A program made the position numbers and the translations under genes. A DNA stretch of 64,000 nt. It comes from Artocarpus heterophyllus. Its lineage: Eukaryota; Streptophyta; Magnoliopsida; Rosales; Moraceae. How positions within the stretch are numbered: the first letter of the stretch is position 1; each line of letters opens with the position of its first letter. The notes under the pieces were generated by a model. It had not been told where the DNA came from, did no database searches, and saw nothing but the letters and a program-made list of their open reading frames with translations. Below are positions 10,733 through 21,971 of this stretch, one piece after another. The DNA lies in contig CM046342.1 in assembly GCA_025403435.1 (NCBI GenBank), forward strand, positions 16,804,519 to 16,868,518, read 5' to 3'.

Positions 10733-12640
10733 CCTACTATGGGTGGTAGCTACTTTTTGATGAGCACTTGTCTAAAGGTCAAGCCGACGACTTAAAATCA
10801 AGCGCTTCTTGGGAGGTAACCCAAGTTTTCTAAACTTTTTTCTTTTTCATTTGAACCTTAGTCTTAGTTAAAATTTTTAGGAACTTATTACTCTGTTTTG
10901 CTCTCTTTTTTTATAGGTGCAAGTGGCAGAGCTGATGGGAGTTAGTGCCATAGGGTAGCCTAATGAACTTTAATGATCAAAGCCATCATGCCAAAGCATC
11001 AATGAGGGGAGTTCTCTTAAAATTTCTCTATTTTTGTGCTTTCTTACACATTAAAGATTTTGCGCATATTGAGTTTGGAAGGAAGATCAAACTTTTGTTT
11101 TTGTTTTCTCCCTTTTGAAAAAAAAAATTCAAAAATTCAAAAATATTTGAATAATTAGATTTATTTTATGCTTTCATTGGTGATTTCTCCTACACCACTG
11201 ATGAGAATTATGGTTGATTTATTTACATAGCTTGTTAGATGTAAATATTGTCTAGCTTTGTGCTTAGTCTTATGTTTGCTTTATTTTAATTGTGATTGTT
11301 CCATTTTGAAAACCTTGCCTTGCTATTTGAGTTGTGTGCATTTTTCGAGGATGTTTGTGTGCATATATGATTTTTATTGATTTCACAAGTCATAGAATTT
11401 GTTTGATTTGCACTCGAGGTAGGATCCTAGATCTGACTCCATTAAGGAAATGACTTAGGTCATCCTTGAACCAGTTAAGCCTTTTTAAGCTTACCCTAAC
11501 ATAGTTGCTTCCATAGTATACTCTCTTCCATAGTACATCCATTTGAGCCTAATTTTCCATTTCTTTGTTCGCCATATTTTTAGCCTAGGCATTTGAATAA
11601 TTTTCATTCCTTTACCCTATTCTAAGCATGCTGATCTTTCTAGAAATTACTTTTAAGCTACACTAAGTAACGGGAGGAAAGGTAAAGTTCAAAAAGATTT
11701 CTTTTTGTGTAGTGTCTTTATGTAAAATAAATACCAAAAAAAATAAAAAATATATAAAAAAAAAAGAAAAAAGAAAAAATGTTATACCCTTGATTCATAA
11801 AAAGAAAGAAAACAAGTTTGCAGGTATGGTAGCAAAAAAAGTGAAAAATAAAGTAGTTGATAAAAGGAAGTTGAAACTAAGCTTGGAAGAGTTATGTAAG
11901 GGTGGAATAGAGCTCGACAAGGGTCCAAGATTGGTAATGTGCTTAGAATGTGATTTGAGTCATATAATTTTCTATATCTTACCCTTATCTAAGCCTTCCA
12001 TTACAAGCATGATGAAATCCTAATGATCCTTTGTATTGTGTTGGTCTACATTAGTGAAGAGAGAAATGAAAAACAAACCTTTGGGACTTGTTTAATTGCT
12101 TTGAGATTCTAGTTGATTTCATGTTTGTATAAACTTATCCAAATTACATTCAACAAAAAGTGAAAAGGCTATGCACGCACATTCAGAGAATCTAATTGAA
12201 AATGAGACATATTCTAAGATTAATTAAAAAGCTTGATTACTATTTGCATTTTTCTTTAAGCTATGTCCTATAGTCAATCTTTGAGAAATTTGTTAGAGAT
12301 AATCAATTTAGGACAATTTGCCTCTAGTTCATTTTTATTTTGTTTATTTTCTAGTTTTTACTTGAGGAGTAGCAAAATATTAAGTTTAAGGTTTGCAAAC
12401 TCGATATAAATAGAATTATTCATGTTTGTAATGCACATATTTTTGCTATGTTCTTGATATTTTTTTAAATTTTTTATCTATTTTATTTTATTTATTTTTG
12501 TTAATTGAATTTTATTTATTTTTATTTTATTTTACTTGAATTTTATTATTATTATTGTTATTATTTTTTTTTCCTCCATTTGTTTTCTTTTATCTCAATT
12601 GTGTATTTTATATTAGATGACAAGGACTAAAATGTCATTT
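10733..12640 (+). mobile_element. Athila-type 3' region (post-pol untranslated part)
   Basis: It opens with the block AAGCGCTTCTTGGGAGGTAA (10799-10818), the characteristic sequence found just behind the pol stop codon of Athila-type gypsy elements. Downstream parts parallel the second Athila copy at 38960-40900, notably a 'TTAGGTCATCCTTGAACC...AAGCTTACC' block near 11454-11503, and 'TTACCCTTATCTAAGCC...TTACAAGC...AATCCTAATGATCCTTTG' at 11980-12035 versus 40115-40175. No intact ORF; the 103-codon open frame at 11712-12023 is lysine-rich from an A-rich tract. Confidence 0.55.
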
Positions 12641-13100
12641 TAGAGAAAAATTAGGGTAAAAATAGTAAAAATTCAAATTAGAACACGCCCAAATTGAAGT
12701 CCACTCTCAAGAATTAGAAAATCGTCAAACTTTAAGTGGCCAACCATCAAATTGCCTCAAAATCCATCAGATGCCCATGTGCGCTTCACCTTGACTAGGG
12801 CGCATCAAGTGTCTATTTGTTGCAACCCTCGCCCAGTCAACCCACTAACTCCAGCAAGCGATCAAGTGTAGGCGTCTCAATTTCTGCCCGTGCACCCTCT
12901 GTTCTCGGCCGATACATTGGTGCCACGCATCCTGCTCACCCCATCACCCAATGAATTGCTGACACATGTCCAACTACATTAATGCCCCATTCTTTGGCGT
13001 GGAAAAGAAGAATTAAAAGGTGTTTTTGAGGGGCTCTTAAGATGCCATTAATTAGGTAGAGCCTCTATTTTGTGAACGGAGCTCGAGGAAGGGTTGGAAA
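12641..13100 (+). mobile_element. Athila-type 3' LTR, left part
   Basis: The segment 12850-13092 is the diverged counterpart of window positions 1-237. The match stops at GAAGGGTTG, where a copia LTR (TGTTGG...) begins at 13101, so the Athila LTR was interrupted by that insertion and its remainder is not seen downstream. The left border (near 12640) is inferred, not read from a terminal motif. Confidence 0.5.
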
Positions 13101-14415
13101 TGTTGGCTCTAAGGTTTCAAATAAATTATTATTTTTGTATTAATGACAACAAACAATCAATTGCTTAAGTACTTACAATTTATCTTGAGTGTGTAGAGCC
13201 ATTTAGTGTTATTATTTTAGCATCTCAAGATACTAGGGAGAAATTTATCGAGTTTCGGAACAAAGCAAAGAGAAGATGGATCAAATCTACTAAGAGCATG
13301 AGGTTGGAAAAAATGGCATTAACAAGTATAAAGAATAGGTTTATATTTTTATTTTTAAGCTTGTATGATGCAGAGCATGCATCAAATTTCTATCAAGTTT
13401 AATTGGCTCAAAGAATCAATTTTTCAAATGACTTTTAACATCATTAAAAATCATGAAAAATATTTTTTTTAAAATCTGATAAAAATTGTTCTTACTTACA
13501 ACAAATTTTTCAAGACTAATGATTAATGTTAAAAATGTTTTAAAAACTATTTTAAAATAAATTGGTCTACAAATTTTTGAAACAAAATTGGCAGATAGGT
13601 TTGTATTATACCACGCCTAGTGTACCGCCGTCGACTGCACCAACCCAGGAAAGGCTAGTTCTGGCAATGACATGACCAACTAGACCATGTGTATGGTGGT
13701 CAACTGCATAATCTAACGAGTAGTTTTCTAGCCATTGCAAATGCGTCTCAAACGGCTATAAATGGCCAGTTTCAGGCTCTAGCCTATAAATAGCCTCATT
13801 TTTAAGTCATTTGATTTCAAAGAATACCAAGAAACATCTTTTCATTAATTTTTTAGTGTTCAACAAGCCTTTCAATTATTCATTAATTTTTAAGTGTTCA
13901 ACAAGCCTTTCAATTATTCTTGAGTGAAACTTTGTGTGTTTAATCATCTCCTAGTGAACTTCATATTATGCATTGTCTTTCTAAGAGTTCTAAGAAGTGA
14001 GCCTGAAAGTCCACATTCTTGTAATTTGAGTGAATTAGGTTTCTGAAGCCTTTGTAAAATTAAGGGTTGTTTTGGTTAGCGAATCTCCATAAATTGACGG
14101 ATTGTAAGAGGTTGTGGTGAGCCTTAGGTAGACAAGTCACCGGTTTGTACTTGGAGTTTGTGCCAAAAGGACGGTCGAGATAGTGGAAGAGTCAAGGCAA
14201 GGTCTTACTTGACAACAGTGGACATAGGCATTTTGCCAAACCATTATAAATACGTTTACATTTTTTTATCCTTTCCATTTACTTTTGGCAATTTATTCAT
14301 GAATGTTGTTTATGCATTTATTGTTTAAGTATTTAATCTAGAAATTTCCAATAATTGTGAAAAAAAATTTAACAACCAATTCACCCCCTATTGGGTAGCT
14401 ACTCTTGGAATAACA
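13101..14415 (+). mobile_element. 5' LTR of a SIRE-like Ty1/copia element
   Basis: It starts TGTTGGCTCTAAGG right after the broken Athila LTR and ends AATAACA directly before an initiator-Met-type primer site. It is 1315 bp. The segment contains a TATA box (13785-13793), a 38-bp tandem duplication (about 13842-13918) and, close to its end, the TTCACCCCCTATTGGGT block common before the primer site in this lineage. The element is 3'-truncated, so there is no second LTR for comparison. Confidence 0.7.
13785..13793 (+). promoter_or_regulatory. TATA box of the SIRE-like LTR
   Basis: TATAAATAG within CCTATAAATAGCC, a textbook plant core promoter word, in the last half of the LTR where transcription of copia elements normally starts. 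A weaker TATAAATGG lies 28 bp upstream. Confidence 0.45.
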
Positions 14416-14417
14416 AT

Positions 14418-14429
14418 TGGTATCGAAGC
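14418..14429 (+). promoter_or_regulatory. Primer-binding site, initiator tRNA-Met type (altered)
   Basis: TGGTATCGAAGC differs slightly from the canonical plant copia primer site TGGTATCAGAGC and sits two bases after the LTR end. Confidence 0.7.
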
Positions 14430-14470
14430 GGGAACCTTCGAACTTATTTTTGAAAAAGATTTCACAATTA

Positions 14471-15430
14471 TGAGCATGGCTACTCAAAGTTTTCAAAACT
14501 CAAAAGGTCACTCTATCAATAGACCTCCCTTTTTCTATGAAATCGATTATAATTATTGGAAAACTAGAATGACAATTTACTTACAATCAGTTGACTATGA
14601 TTTTTGAGATACTGTCGAAAATGGACCTTTTAAACCAATGAAAGAACCCAAAGAATATAGTGATGAAGATAAAAGGAAATTGTTATTAAATGCTAGAGCT
14701 ATAAACATTTTATGTTGTGCTTTAGATAGAAATGAATTCAATAGAATCACCTCTTGTACATCAGTGCAAGATTTGTGGCGCGCTTTACAAGTTATGCACT
14801 AAGGCACAAATTAAGTCAAAGAGACTAAAATTAATTATCTATTATATGACTATGAAATGTTTAAAATGAAAGACTATGAAACTATTGATGAATTGTATAA
14901 TAGATTTACAAATATAGTTTATGGTTTGAACTCTTTTGGTAGGACCTTTACACAAAGTGAATTAGTAAGAAAACTTGTAAGATTTTACCAAGCTCATGGA
15001 ATGTCAAAAGAACCACCTTAGAGGAAGCTAAGGACCTATCAACTCTACTATTGGAAGAATTGGTCAGTTCTCTTATGACTCACGAGATTACTCAAAGGCA
15101 AAATCAAGTGGAAGATGAATAGAGAAAGAAGAAAGGAATAGCTTTGAAAGTCTCCATTTTTGATAATGAAGATGACGAAGACGATGAAGATGAAAGCCTC
15201 AATCCTAAGGACTTTGAAGCAATGGCAATGCTTGTAAAGAAATACCAAAAGTTTGATAGAAAATTCAACCAGAACAAAGGCACAAGAAGAAAAGAAGATC
15301 AATGTGAAAAATCAAAGAAAGATGAGGTAATTTGTTATGATTGTAAAAAACCTGGTCATATAAGACTAGATTGCCCTCTTAAAAAGAAAGATGGAAAGCA
15401 AGGAATGAAGAAAGCTTTCCAAGCTACTTA
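14471..15430 (+). pseudogene. SIRE-like copia gag relic with CCHC zinc knuckle
   Basis: From the ATG at 14471 the translation shows the family's N-terminal block (RPPFF then YNYWKTRM), but the frame is closed by TGA near 14605 where the family has Trp, and further stops and shifts follow (e.g. 14801, 15018, 15119). The segment 15144-15431 remains open for 95 codons: an acidic EDDEDDED run, a basic stretch, then a good zinc knuckle C-Y-D-C-x4-H-x4-C at 15333-15374. Gag packages the element RNA; CCHC binds nucleic acid. The copy is inactive. Confidence 0.75.
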
Positions 15431-16140
15431 GGATGAGCTTGAATCTAAGGACTTGGACGATGAAGAGCCAAGAGAAGTTGCTAACATATGTTTCATGGCC
15501 ATAGACGACAATGAAGAGGCAGGTTCTATTAACTTTTCCAATGAAAATAATGATATTAATATCATAGAATGATCTAGAGCATTCAATGAATTGCATGATG
15601 ATTATGAAAATCTTGCTCTTAGAAATTCCGTACTTAAAAAGAAATTTCTATTCTTTTAGAAGAGGTTGAAGTCTTGAAAAATGAAAAATCTAAGACTGAT
15701 GCTTTAATGATTGAGAATGTTTCTTTAAAAGAAAAAGTTGACGTTTTAACAAAAATGATTTTAAAATTCACCAACGGCAAGAAAAATTTTGAATTAATGT
15801 CGGTGAACAACATTGCATTTTTAACAAAGGTGGTTTAGGATATACGCCATTCATTGATAAAAAAGTATTTTATAAATTATTTTGTTAAAGCTTCAACTAG
15901 TAATAATAACTCAAAACATGTATGCACATATTGTAATCAAGATGGACATACCTCATTTTTTTTTGTTCTATAAAAAAAATGCATATTTTGGAGTTAAGTA
16001 GAAATGGATTCCCAAAACTTTGAAAACTAACACAAATGGACCCAAAGTTTTGTAGATACCAAAAATCAAAAACTAAATTATTTTTATAGGTATCAAAGAA
16101 AGAGAACACAAAGTGGTTCCCAGATGGCAATTGTTTAAAG
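15431..16140 (+). pseudogene. SIRE-like copia gag-protease linker relic
   Basis: Broken coding sequence joining the zinc knuckle to the integrase-side domain. Short acidic and coiled-coil-like stretches typical of the linker in this lineage can be read in several frames (e.g. 15440-15640), and a poorly preserved C-x2-C-x4-H knuckle-like word occurs near 15919-15960. The protease DSG triad is not clearly visible. Many stops. Confidence 0.45.
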
Positions 16141-17208
16141 CATATGACAAGGGACCTCTCACTTTTCACAAACTTCACCAAGAAGAACGATAGTCATGTC
16201 ACTTTTGGAGACAGTACTAAAGGAAAAATTCTTGGTTTAGGTGATATCGGCAACGGTTCTTCTCCTCTTATTGAAAATATTTTTCTTGTTGATAATTTAA
16301 AGCATAATTTACTTAGTATTAGTCAATTGTGTAACAAGGGATATAAGGTTACTTTTGAATCCTCTAGATGTTTGATTGAAAATGCTTGCGATGGTAAGGT
16401 TGTGATCATTTGGATCAAAATGAAAATGTTTACACAATTGATGTTGAAAAACATTCAAATCAAAATCAATATCTATCGGTCTTAAATGATGAAACATGGC
16501 TTTGGCATAGAAGACTTGGACATGCTAGCGTGTATCTACTTTAAAAAATTTCTAAAGAAGAACTTGTTCGGGGTTTACCAAAACTTAAATTTGAAGAAAA
16601 CAAAGTACGTGAAGCATGTCAATTCAGAAGACAAGTCAAAAGTTCTTTTAAATCAATTTCCAAAATTCCAACCACTAGACCTTTACAACTTTTACAAATG
16701 GATTTATTTAATCCTTCTGGGACTATAAGTCTATGTAATAAACACTATGCCTTTGTTATATTTGATAATCTTTTAAGATTCACTTGGGTTTTATTTTTGG
16801 GAAATAAAGATTATGCTTTGAAAACATATTCATATTTTTGCAAAAGAGTACAAAATGAAAAGGCCACATGATTACTTCAATTAGAAGTGACCAGAGAGGC
16901 AAATTTGATAATGATGCCTTTGAGTTATTTTGCAATGTAGAAGGCTATAAACATAATTTTTGGCCTCAAGAAGTCCTCAACAAAATGGTATCATTGGACA
17001 GAAAAATAGAATTTTACAATAAATGGCTAGGACTATGATTAATGAAAATAGTTTGCCAAAATATTTTTGGGCCAAAGCTATTAATACTGCATGCTATGTT
17101 GTTAATAGAGTTCTTATTAGACCTAAAATGAATAAATCTTGCTTTGGAAGAGTAGAAAACCCTATATCAGCAATTTTAAAGTCTTTAGATGCAAATGTTT
17201 TATTTTAA
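16141..17208 (+). pseudogene. SIRE-like copia gag-pre-integrase and integrase relic
   Basis: 16144-16430 translates to the conserved block ahead of integrase (MTRDLSLFTNF, VTFGDSTKGKILGLGDIG, FLVDNLKHNLLSISQLC). 16495-16530 shows the WHRRLGHAS start of the HHCC zinc-binding domain in another frame. 16690-16810 resembles the catalytic core start (LLQMDLFNPSG..., FVIFDN..RFTWVLFL). 17023-17190 shows the ARTMINEN..PKYFWAKAINTACYVVNRV block of the integrase end. At least four frame changes separate these parts, so the protein cannot be made. Confidence 0.75.
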
Positions 17209-18145
17209 ACACTAAAGACAATTTGGGAAAATTTGATGCAAAATCCATTGTTAGTATTTTCCTTAGTTATTCTACTACCAGCAAAGCTTATAGAGTGTTT
17301 AATAAAAGAACTCTAGTTGTGAAAGATTCTATGCATATTGTATTTGATAAAACAAATATTTCCATCGAGAAAGTAGAACATGATGATGATTTTAGTTTGG
17401 AACATCAAATGAAGGACCAAGACATCAATGACAAAGAAAAAGAGGTTCAAAAAGATCCAAACTCTCCTCAAAAAATCATCTCCCAATCATCAAAACAAGA
17501 TTAACATCAAATGGAGCATTCAAAAAATAAGTCTACTTCACAACCCTTGCCAAAAGATTAGAGGTACCATCCCTATCACCCTAAAACTGATTACTCACGA
17601 TAGTCCAACTCATGGGGTGAGAACTAGATCATCTTTCAAAAATATTTGCAGCAATTTAGTTTTCTTTCACAAATTGAGCCAAAAAGTTTTAAAGATGCCG
17701 AAAATGATGAGTTTTGGATTTTAGCTATGCAAGAAGAGCTAAATCAATTTGAAAGAAATGATGTGTGAGAACTTGTTCCTAGATCTAGTTTTCAATTCGT
17801 AATTAATATTAAATGGGTATTTAGTAACAAAAAGGATAAGCAATATTGTGCGAAACAAGACTAGATTAGTAGCCTAAGGTTTCAATCACCATTAGCTCGT
17901 CTAGAATCCATAAGAATGTTAGTTGCTTTTACTTGCCACAAAGGATTTACTCTTTATCAAATGGATGTTAAAAGTGTATTCTTAAATGGATACATCTTAA
18001 AAGAATTATATGTAGCACAACCATGCAAATTAAAAAATCATAAATATCTAAATAACGTTCATAAATTGAAGAAGGCTTTATATGGTTTAAAACAAGCTCT
18101 TAGAGCTAGTATAATAGGCTTAGTCAATTTTCAATCAATGATTTA
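17209..18145 (+). pseudogene. SIRE-like copia reverse transcriptase relic, 3'-truncated
   Basis: 17209-17504 is the variable integrase-RT linker (Ser/Lys/Asp-rich). RT similarity is clear at 17916-18110: (M)LVAFTCHKGFTLYQMDVKSVFLNGYI and KLKKALYGLKQA, the conserved finger/palm blocks of copia RT. The similarity ends about 18145, before the YVDD active-site motif, and the next recognisable sequence (from about 18176) is annexin. RNase H and the 3' LTR are missing. Confidence 0.75.
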
Positions 18146-18175
18146 GTAATTAATGCCAATAAAAGCTTATGGCAG

Positions 18176-19782
18176 TTATCTTTACACCAATTGGGGCGTA
18201 GAAATGCAACTCAAAGGAAGCAAATCAGAGAAGCTTACGAGCAGCTTTACCATAAAGACCCTATTAATTAGCATCTCGAGTCCGAGCTCTCTGGTGACTT
18301 TGAGGTAATTCATTACTAATTTAACTTTCAATTAATTAATTTCGTTCTATTTATTGAATAATTCTATAAGAATTTTGTTTTAAGAAATTATAATCACTGC
18401 CACAGTGTATTTAACTGCTAGAACGTTGTTAGTGCAATGTAAAATTGATGTGCCAATTAATGTCAAATTTCAGTATTTGAATGTAAAAAATACATTCCAA
18501 TATAGTGCCATATTTGGTACCAATTTTGTCATATGTTGTACTTGGTAGCGAATTTAAAAATTGCAACCGAACCCCTACAAGTGTTAATTTTTATTAGTTC
18601 TCAAACATTCATACATATTTACGCAGAGAGCTGTGTACCGTTGGATATTGAATCCCGAAGATCGAGATTTTGTATTAGCAAATGTAGCCATCAAAAAGAT
18701 AAGCAAAGAATATGCTGTAGTAATAGAGATATCATGTGCATTATCAGCTGAGCAGTTGTTGAGCGTGAAACGAGCTTATCAATGTCGTTACAAGCAATCC
18801 TTGGACGAAGATGTGGCTGCTAATACCACCGGTAATATGCGCAAGGCGTGTCCTACTTAATCTCAGTTTTCCTTTATTAATTACCAGTTAATTTATTTAA
18901 ACTCTTTAAAGAAATCATATGTCTGAAAATTTGTTTTCGTAATAAAAGTAATTTAATAATTCCACATTTAATTAAAAATTAAAAAGAAGAAGAAGAAGAA
19001 GTAAGAATAGCAAGGTGTCTTTTGGCATGTATTCCTTTATATTGTATGATTATGTGCATAATAATCAAAAGGTAAAAAAGAAAAAAAAAAGTTCATTATA
19101 CACACAAGTTGGGAAGAAAATGAATTCATTCATCACGATTTGCCAATATTGCAATTTTGAGTACGATTGAAATGGGATTTTAGTGATAGCAATATTAGTC
19201 ATTTTGAACATTAATTTTGTCTAGTATATATATGCATGTATGTATGTCCCATTCATCATCATAGGTTTTGGTCGCTTTGGTGAGCAGATATCGCTATGAG
19301 GGTAATGAGATGAATGCAACAATAGCCAAAAAGGAAGCTGATATCCTTCATGAGTGTATCGAAGGGCAATGCATTCGATCATGAAGAGATTATAAGAATT
19401 CTAACCACTAGAAGCAAGGCACAACTCATGGCAACTTTCAAATGCGATAGAGATGATCATTGCACTTCCTTCACTAAGGTACAAATATAGAAATAATTAA
19501 TGAAGCTCAAAAGTCAACGCTTGTAATTATATCATCATATATTTGATAATATATGTTTTTATTTGTTCCTCCTATTTTCGTGGTCATGTGGGCAACAGAA
19601 CTAATTGTGTTAGACTTGTATTTAATTAGCGTCCTTGTCCATATATTTTGGAAGCAGAGTTTGAGAAATGCAGACGCGGAGTTTCAGAAGGCATTGCGTG
19701 CAACCATTCGATGCATCAAAGGTCCAAAAAAAGTATTTGAGAAGGTGGGACTTTACATGTATGCATACATATAAATTTAAAA

Positions 19783-19827
<45 letters not shown>

Positions 19828-20284
19828 TAAAACTACAAACCCAATTAATACTCTCAAAAAAAAAAAAAAAAAAAAAAACCCAATCAACTCAAATTCATAA
19901 TAATTGGGTACCTTATTTTTCAAAATTCTCATGGGATCAACACCATTGTTAAAAGCACTTTTGTTTTTAAACTTTTTTTCTCTCAAAAACAAATTGTACT
20001 TGCATCAATCGCGCTTTAATACGTCTTGTGAAGTTGATTTATTTTGTTGGTGTGTCCACTGTCAAACAGGTATTGCGTAATGCAACGAAAGGGATGAGAA
20101 CTGATGAAGATACATTGACTCGTCTGACTGTTACGAGGGTAGAAAAGGACTTGAAGGACGTTAAGGACTTTATCACAAAAGGAACAGTGGTTCTCTTGAT
20201 CATTCTGTGGCCAACGAAACTTCTGGACACTACAAAGCCTTCCTAATGACTCTGTTAGGAATGAAGGATTACAACTTCAATTAA
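18176..20284 (+). pseudogene. Annexin pseudogene (exon remnants 2-6), fused to a truncated copia
   Basis: Annexins are Ca2+- and phospholipid-binding proteins built of four ~70-residue repeats. Five exon remnants align in order: about 18176-18304, 18627-18845, 19265-19478, 19658-19744 and 20070-20284 (stop TAA 20282-20284). Recognisable pieces are RNATQRKQIREAYEQLY and LESELSGDFE (repeat 1), YRWILNPEDRDFVLANVAIK and LLSVKRAY (repeat 2), LVSRYRYEGNE (repeat 3), and RTDEDTLTRLTVTR (repeat 4). Defects: in-frame TAG at 18269, a one-base insertion near 19370 (exon length 214), a one-base loss near 20172 (exon length 215), and no first exon. Introns otherwise keep AG acceptors and GT donors, except a GC donor after 18845. 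A sequencing error could explain single shifts but not all defects. Confidence 0.85.
19788..19826. repeat. (TA)n microsatellite in an annexin intron
   Basis: A GTGTGTG run followed by an uninterrupted TA run in the last annexin intron. A long A run (about 19855-19878) follows. Confidence 0.9.
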
Positions 20285-20297
20285 ATACTTAATTACA

Positions 20298-20328
<31 letters not shown>

Positions 20329-21128
20329 TATATCCAATAAATATAATCATTCGGTTTGTTTGTACTTCATTCCACTTAGCTGATCGAGTCTATATTCAAT
20401 TTGGAGTTATGTATATTTGGTGTCATCACCTTATATATATATATATATATATGAAATATGAAATATGATGTGTCATATTTCCTAAGCATAACTTGTATTT
20501 AATATTGTACTGTTATCGAATAATAAGTCAACTTGAAGATTGGCCTATGACATTAAGCACATGACTCTACGCATTTGATCATTCATTGTTCAGGATTTAT
20601 GATCCATACAAGTTCAAGCGTTAAATGGACGAAGCATATTAGACTGAATTGATCTCCTTTCAAATATTCTAAAATTTCTTCTTGTGAGCTTCATGCCAAA
20701 CCTGAATACCTAATGTTTCTATCAACTAAATTCAATCACTTGCTTATTCAAGGCCTTGTAATTTGTTAATGTATCTTCCTTAATCTTTTTAAACAAAATT
20801 ACAAAAATCTCTCTCTCTCTCGTTCTCTCTCTCTAATTCTTTTTAAATAAAAAACATAGATGGCAAACTTTTGTTTAAAAAAATAATAAAAGAACGTTTA
20901 ATACCTACAATTTTCAGTGTTTTTTAAACCAAAAATCAAAAGAACAAAATGGCAGCTTTGGTCTTACCATATCCCATCGTTGACCTAAGTTCGACCAACA
21001 TCAACTTCGATCTGACCTTGATCTACCATCGATCCAAGGGTGACCTTAACCTGTGACTACCTTGATCCAGTCTGTAGGGTCAACCATACACTAACTTCAA
21101 TCTATCAGTTTGATCGTGACGCCGTTTT
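20285..21128. other. No gene seen; microsatellites
   Basis: AT-rich sequence 3' of the annexin relic. It holds (GT)n(TA)n at 20298-20330, a TA run at 20432-20452 and an interrupted CT run at 20808-20832. No coding similarity and no RNA gene recognised. Confidence 0.5.
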
Positions 21129-21503
21129 CAAATTTCAATATATAGTAACGAAATTGACATTACGAGATGACTAACTTCTTGCAATATCTTGGTAACTGTT
21201 AGCCAGAAATCGTGTCGTTCAACTTTTTTACCATTGTAAAAAAAAAAAAAGAACCAAAACCAAAAATCGTTGAAGTCCCATTGAACCAAAATCAGAGGAT
21301 ACCAATCCAACTAAGGCCTGCACAGTTCTCAAATTTCAATATACTATTGAGATTGATATTTGTGTTCGGAGTTGATCTAACATCTCACAATATCTTAGTA
21401 ACTGTGAGCCAAAACCGTGCCATCCAACTTTCTTGGAAAATAGAAAAACAAAAAAAAAAAGGCCAAAAATCGTTGAAGTCCCATTGAGCCAAAACCAACA
21501 AAT
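21129..21503. repeat. Diverged tandem duplication, period about 203 bp
   Basis: Two consecutive copies share CAAATTTCAATATA near their start, CAATATCTTRGTAACTGTKAGCC, and AAAAATCGTTGAAGTCCCAT (21262 and 21465) near their end, each with an internal A-rich run. No coding capacity; the open frames here run through the A/T tracts. Confidence 0.75.
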
Positions 21504-21812
21504 ACCAATCGAAAGAATCGGGGCATATATAACATTGATGTAAATACGAGAGAGGACGTGGCGCTGAAAATGTTACGACATGGTGAACAGCATGCACTTA
21601 AAGGATGACATTTGAACAAATAAACGTTATCTTTGGTCTTGGCGCCAGAAGGTTGGAAAAATTACCACAGTTCAAAGTGTGAATAAATTTGACGGGTATT
21701 ACATTTAACAACGTTAAATCTATCACACCACCATGTAAAGCAAAGCACATATCACAGGAAATCGATTTAACGGCAGTAGCTAGTTGACCGCCATCTAAAC
21801 CCAATTGCATAA

Positions 21813-21971
21813 CTACCATAGCAAGGAGTGGTTTTAACCATAATCTCAGTCATGAACAGTGTAAAACTTTCACATACTACAGTAAAAAAAAAACTGCTAC
21901 AGCGTAAAACTCTAACGTGCTACAGTAAAAACAATTCTAAATAATAGTTCCTACCGCCATACTAAACACCC
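21813..21971. mobile_element. Tourist-like MITE, copy 1 (degenerate)
   Basis: It contains the family core ACAGTGTAAAACTTTCACAT...CTACAGTA and a second inverted copy of it. The right end is the ACTAAACACCC terminal repeat followed by TAA; the left end is decayed (TAA at 21810-21812). About 159 bp, close to the 164-167 bp of better copies. Confidence 0.5.

Noticed and set aside
19668..19992. Open frames on both strands around the annexin intron
   Set aside because: They are produced by the TA and A runs (Tyr-Ile repeats, poly-Lys/Phe).
18176..20284. A functional annexin gene
   Set aside because: No first exon or start, an in-frame stop in exon 2 and two frameshifts confirmed by exon lengths not divisible by three.
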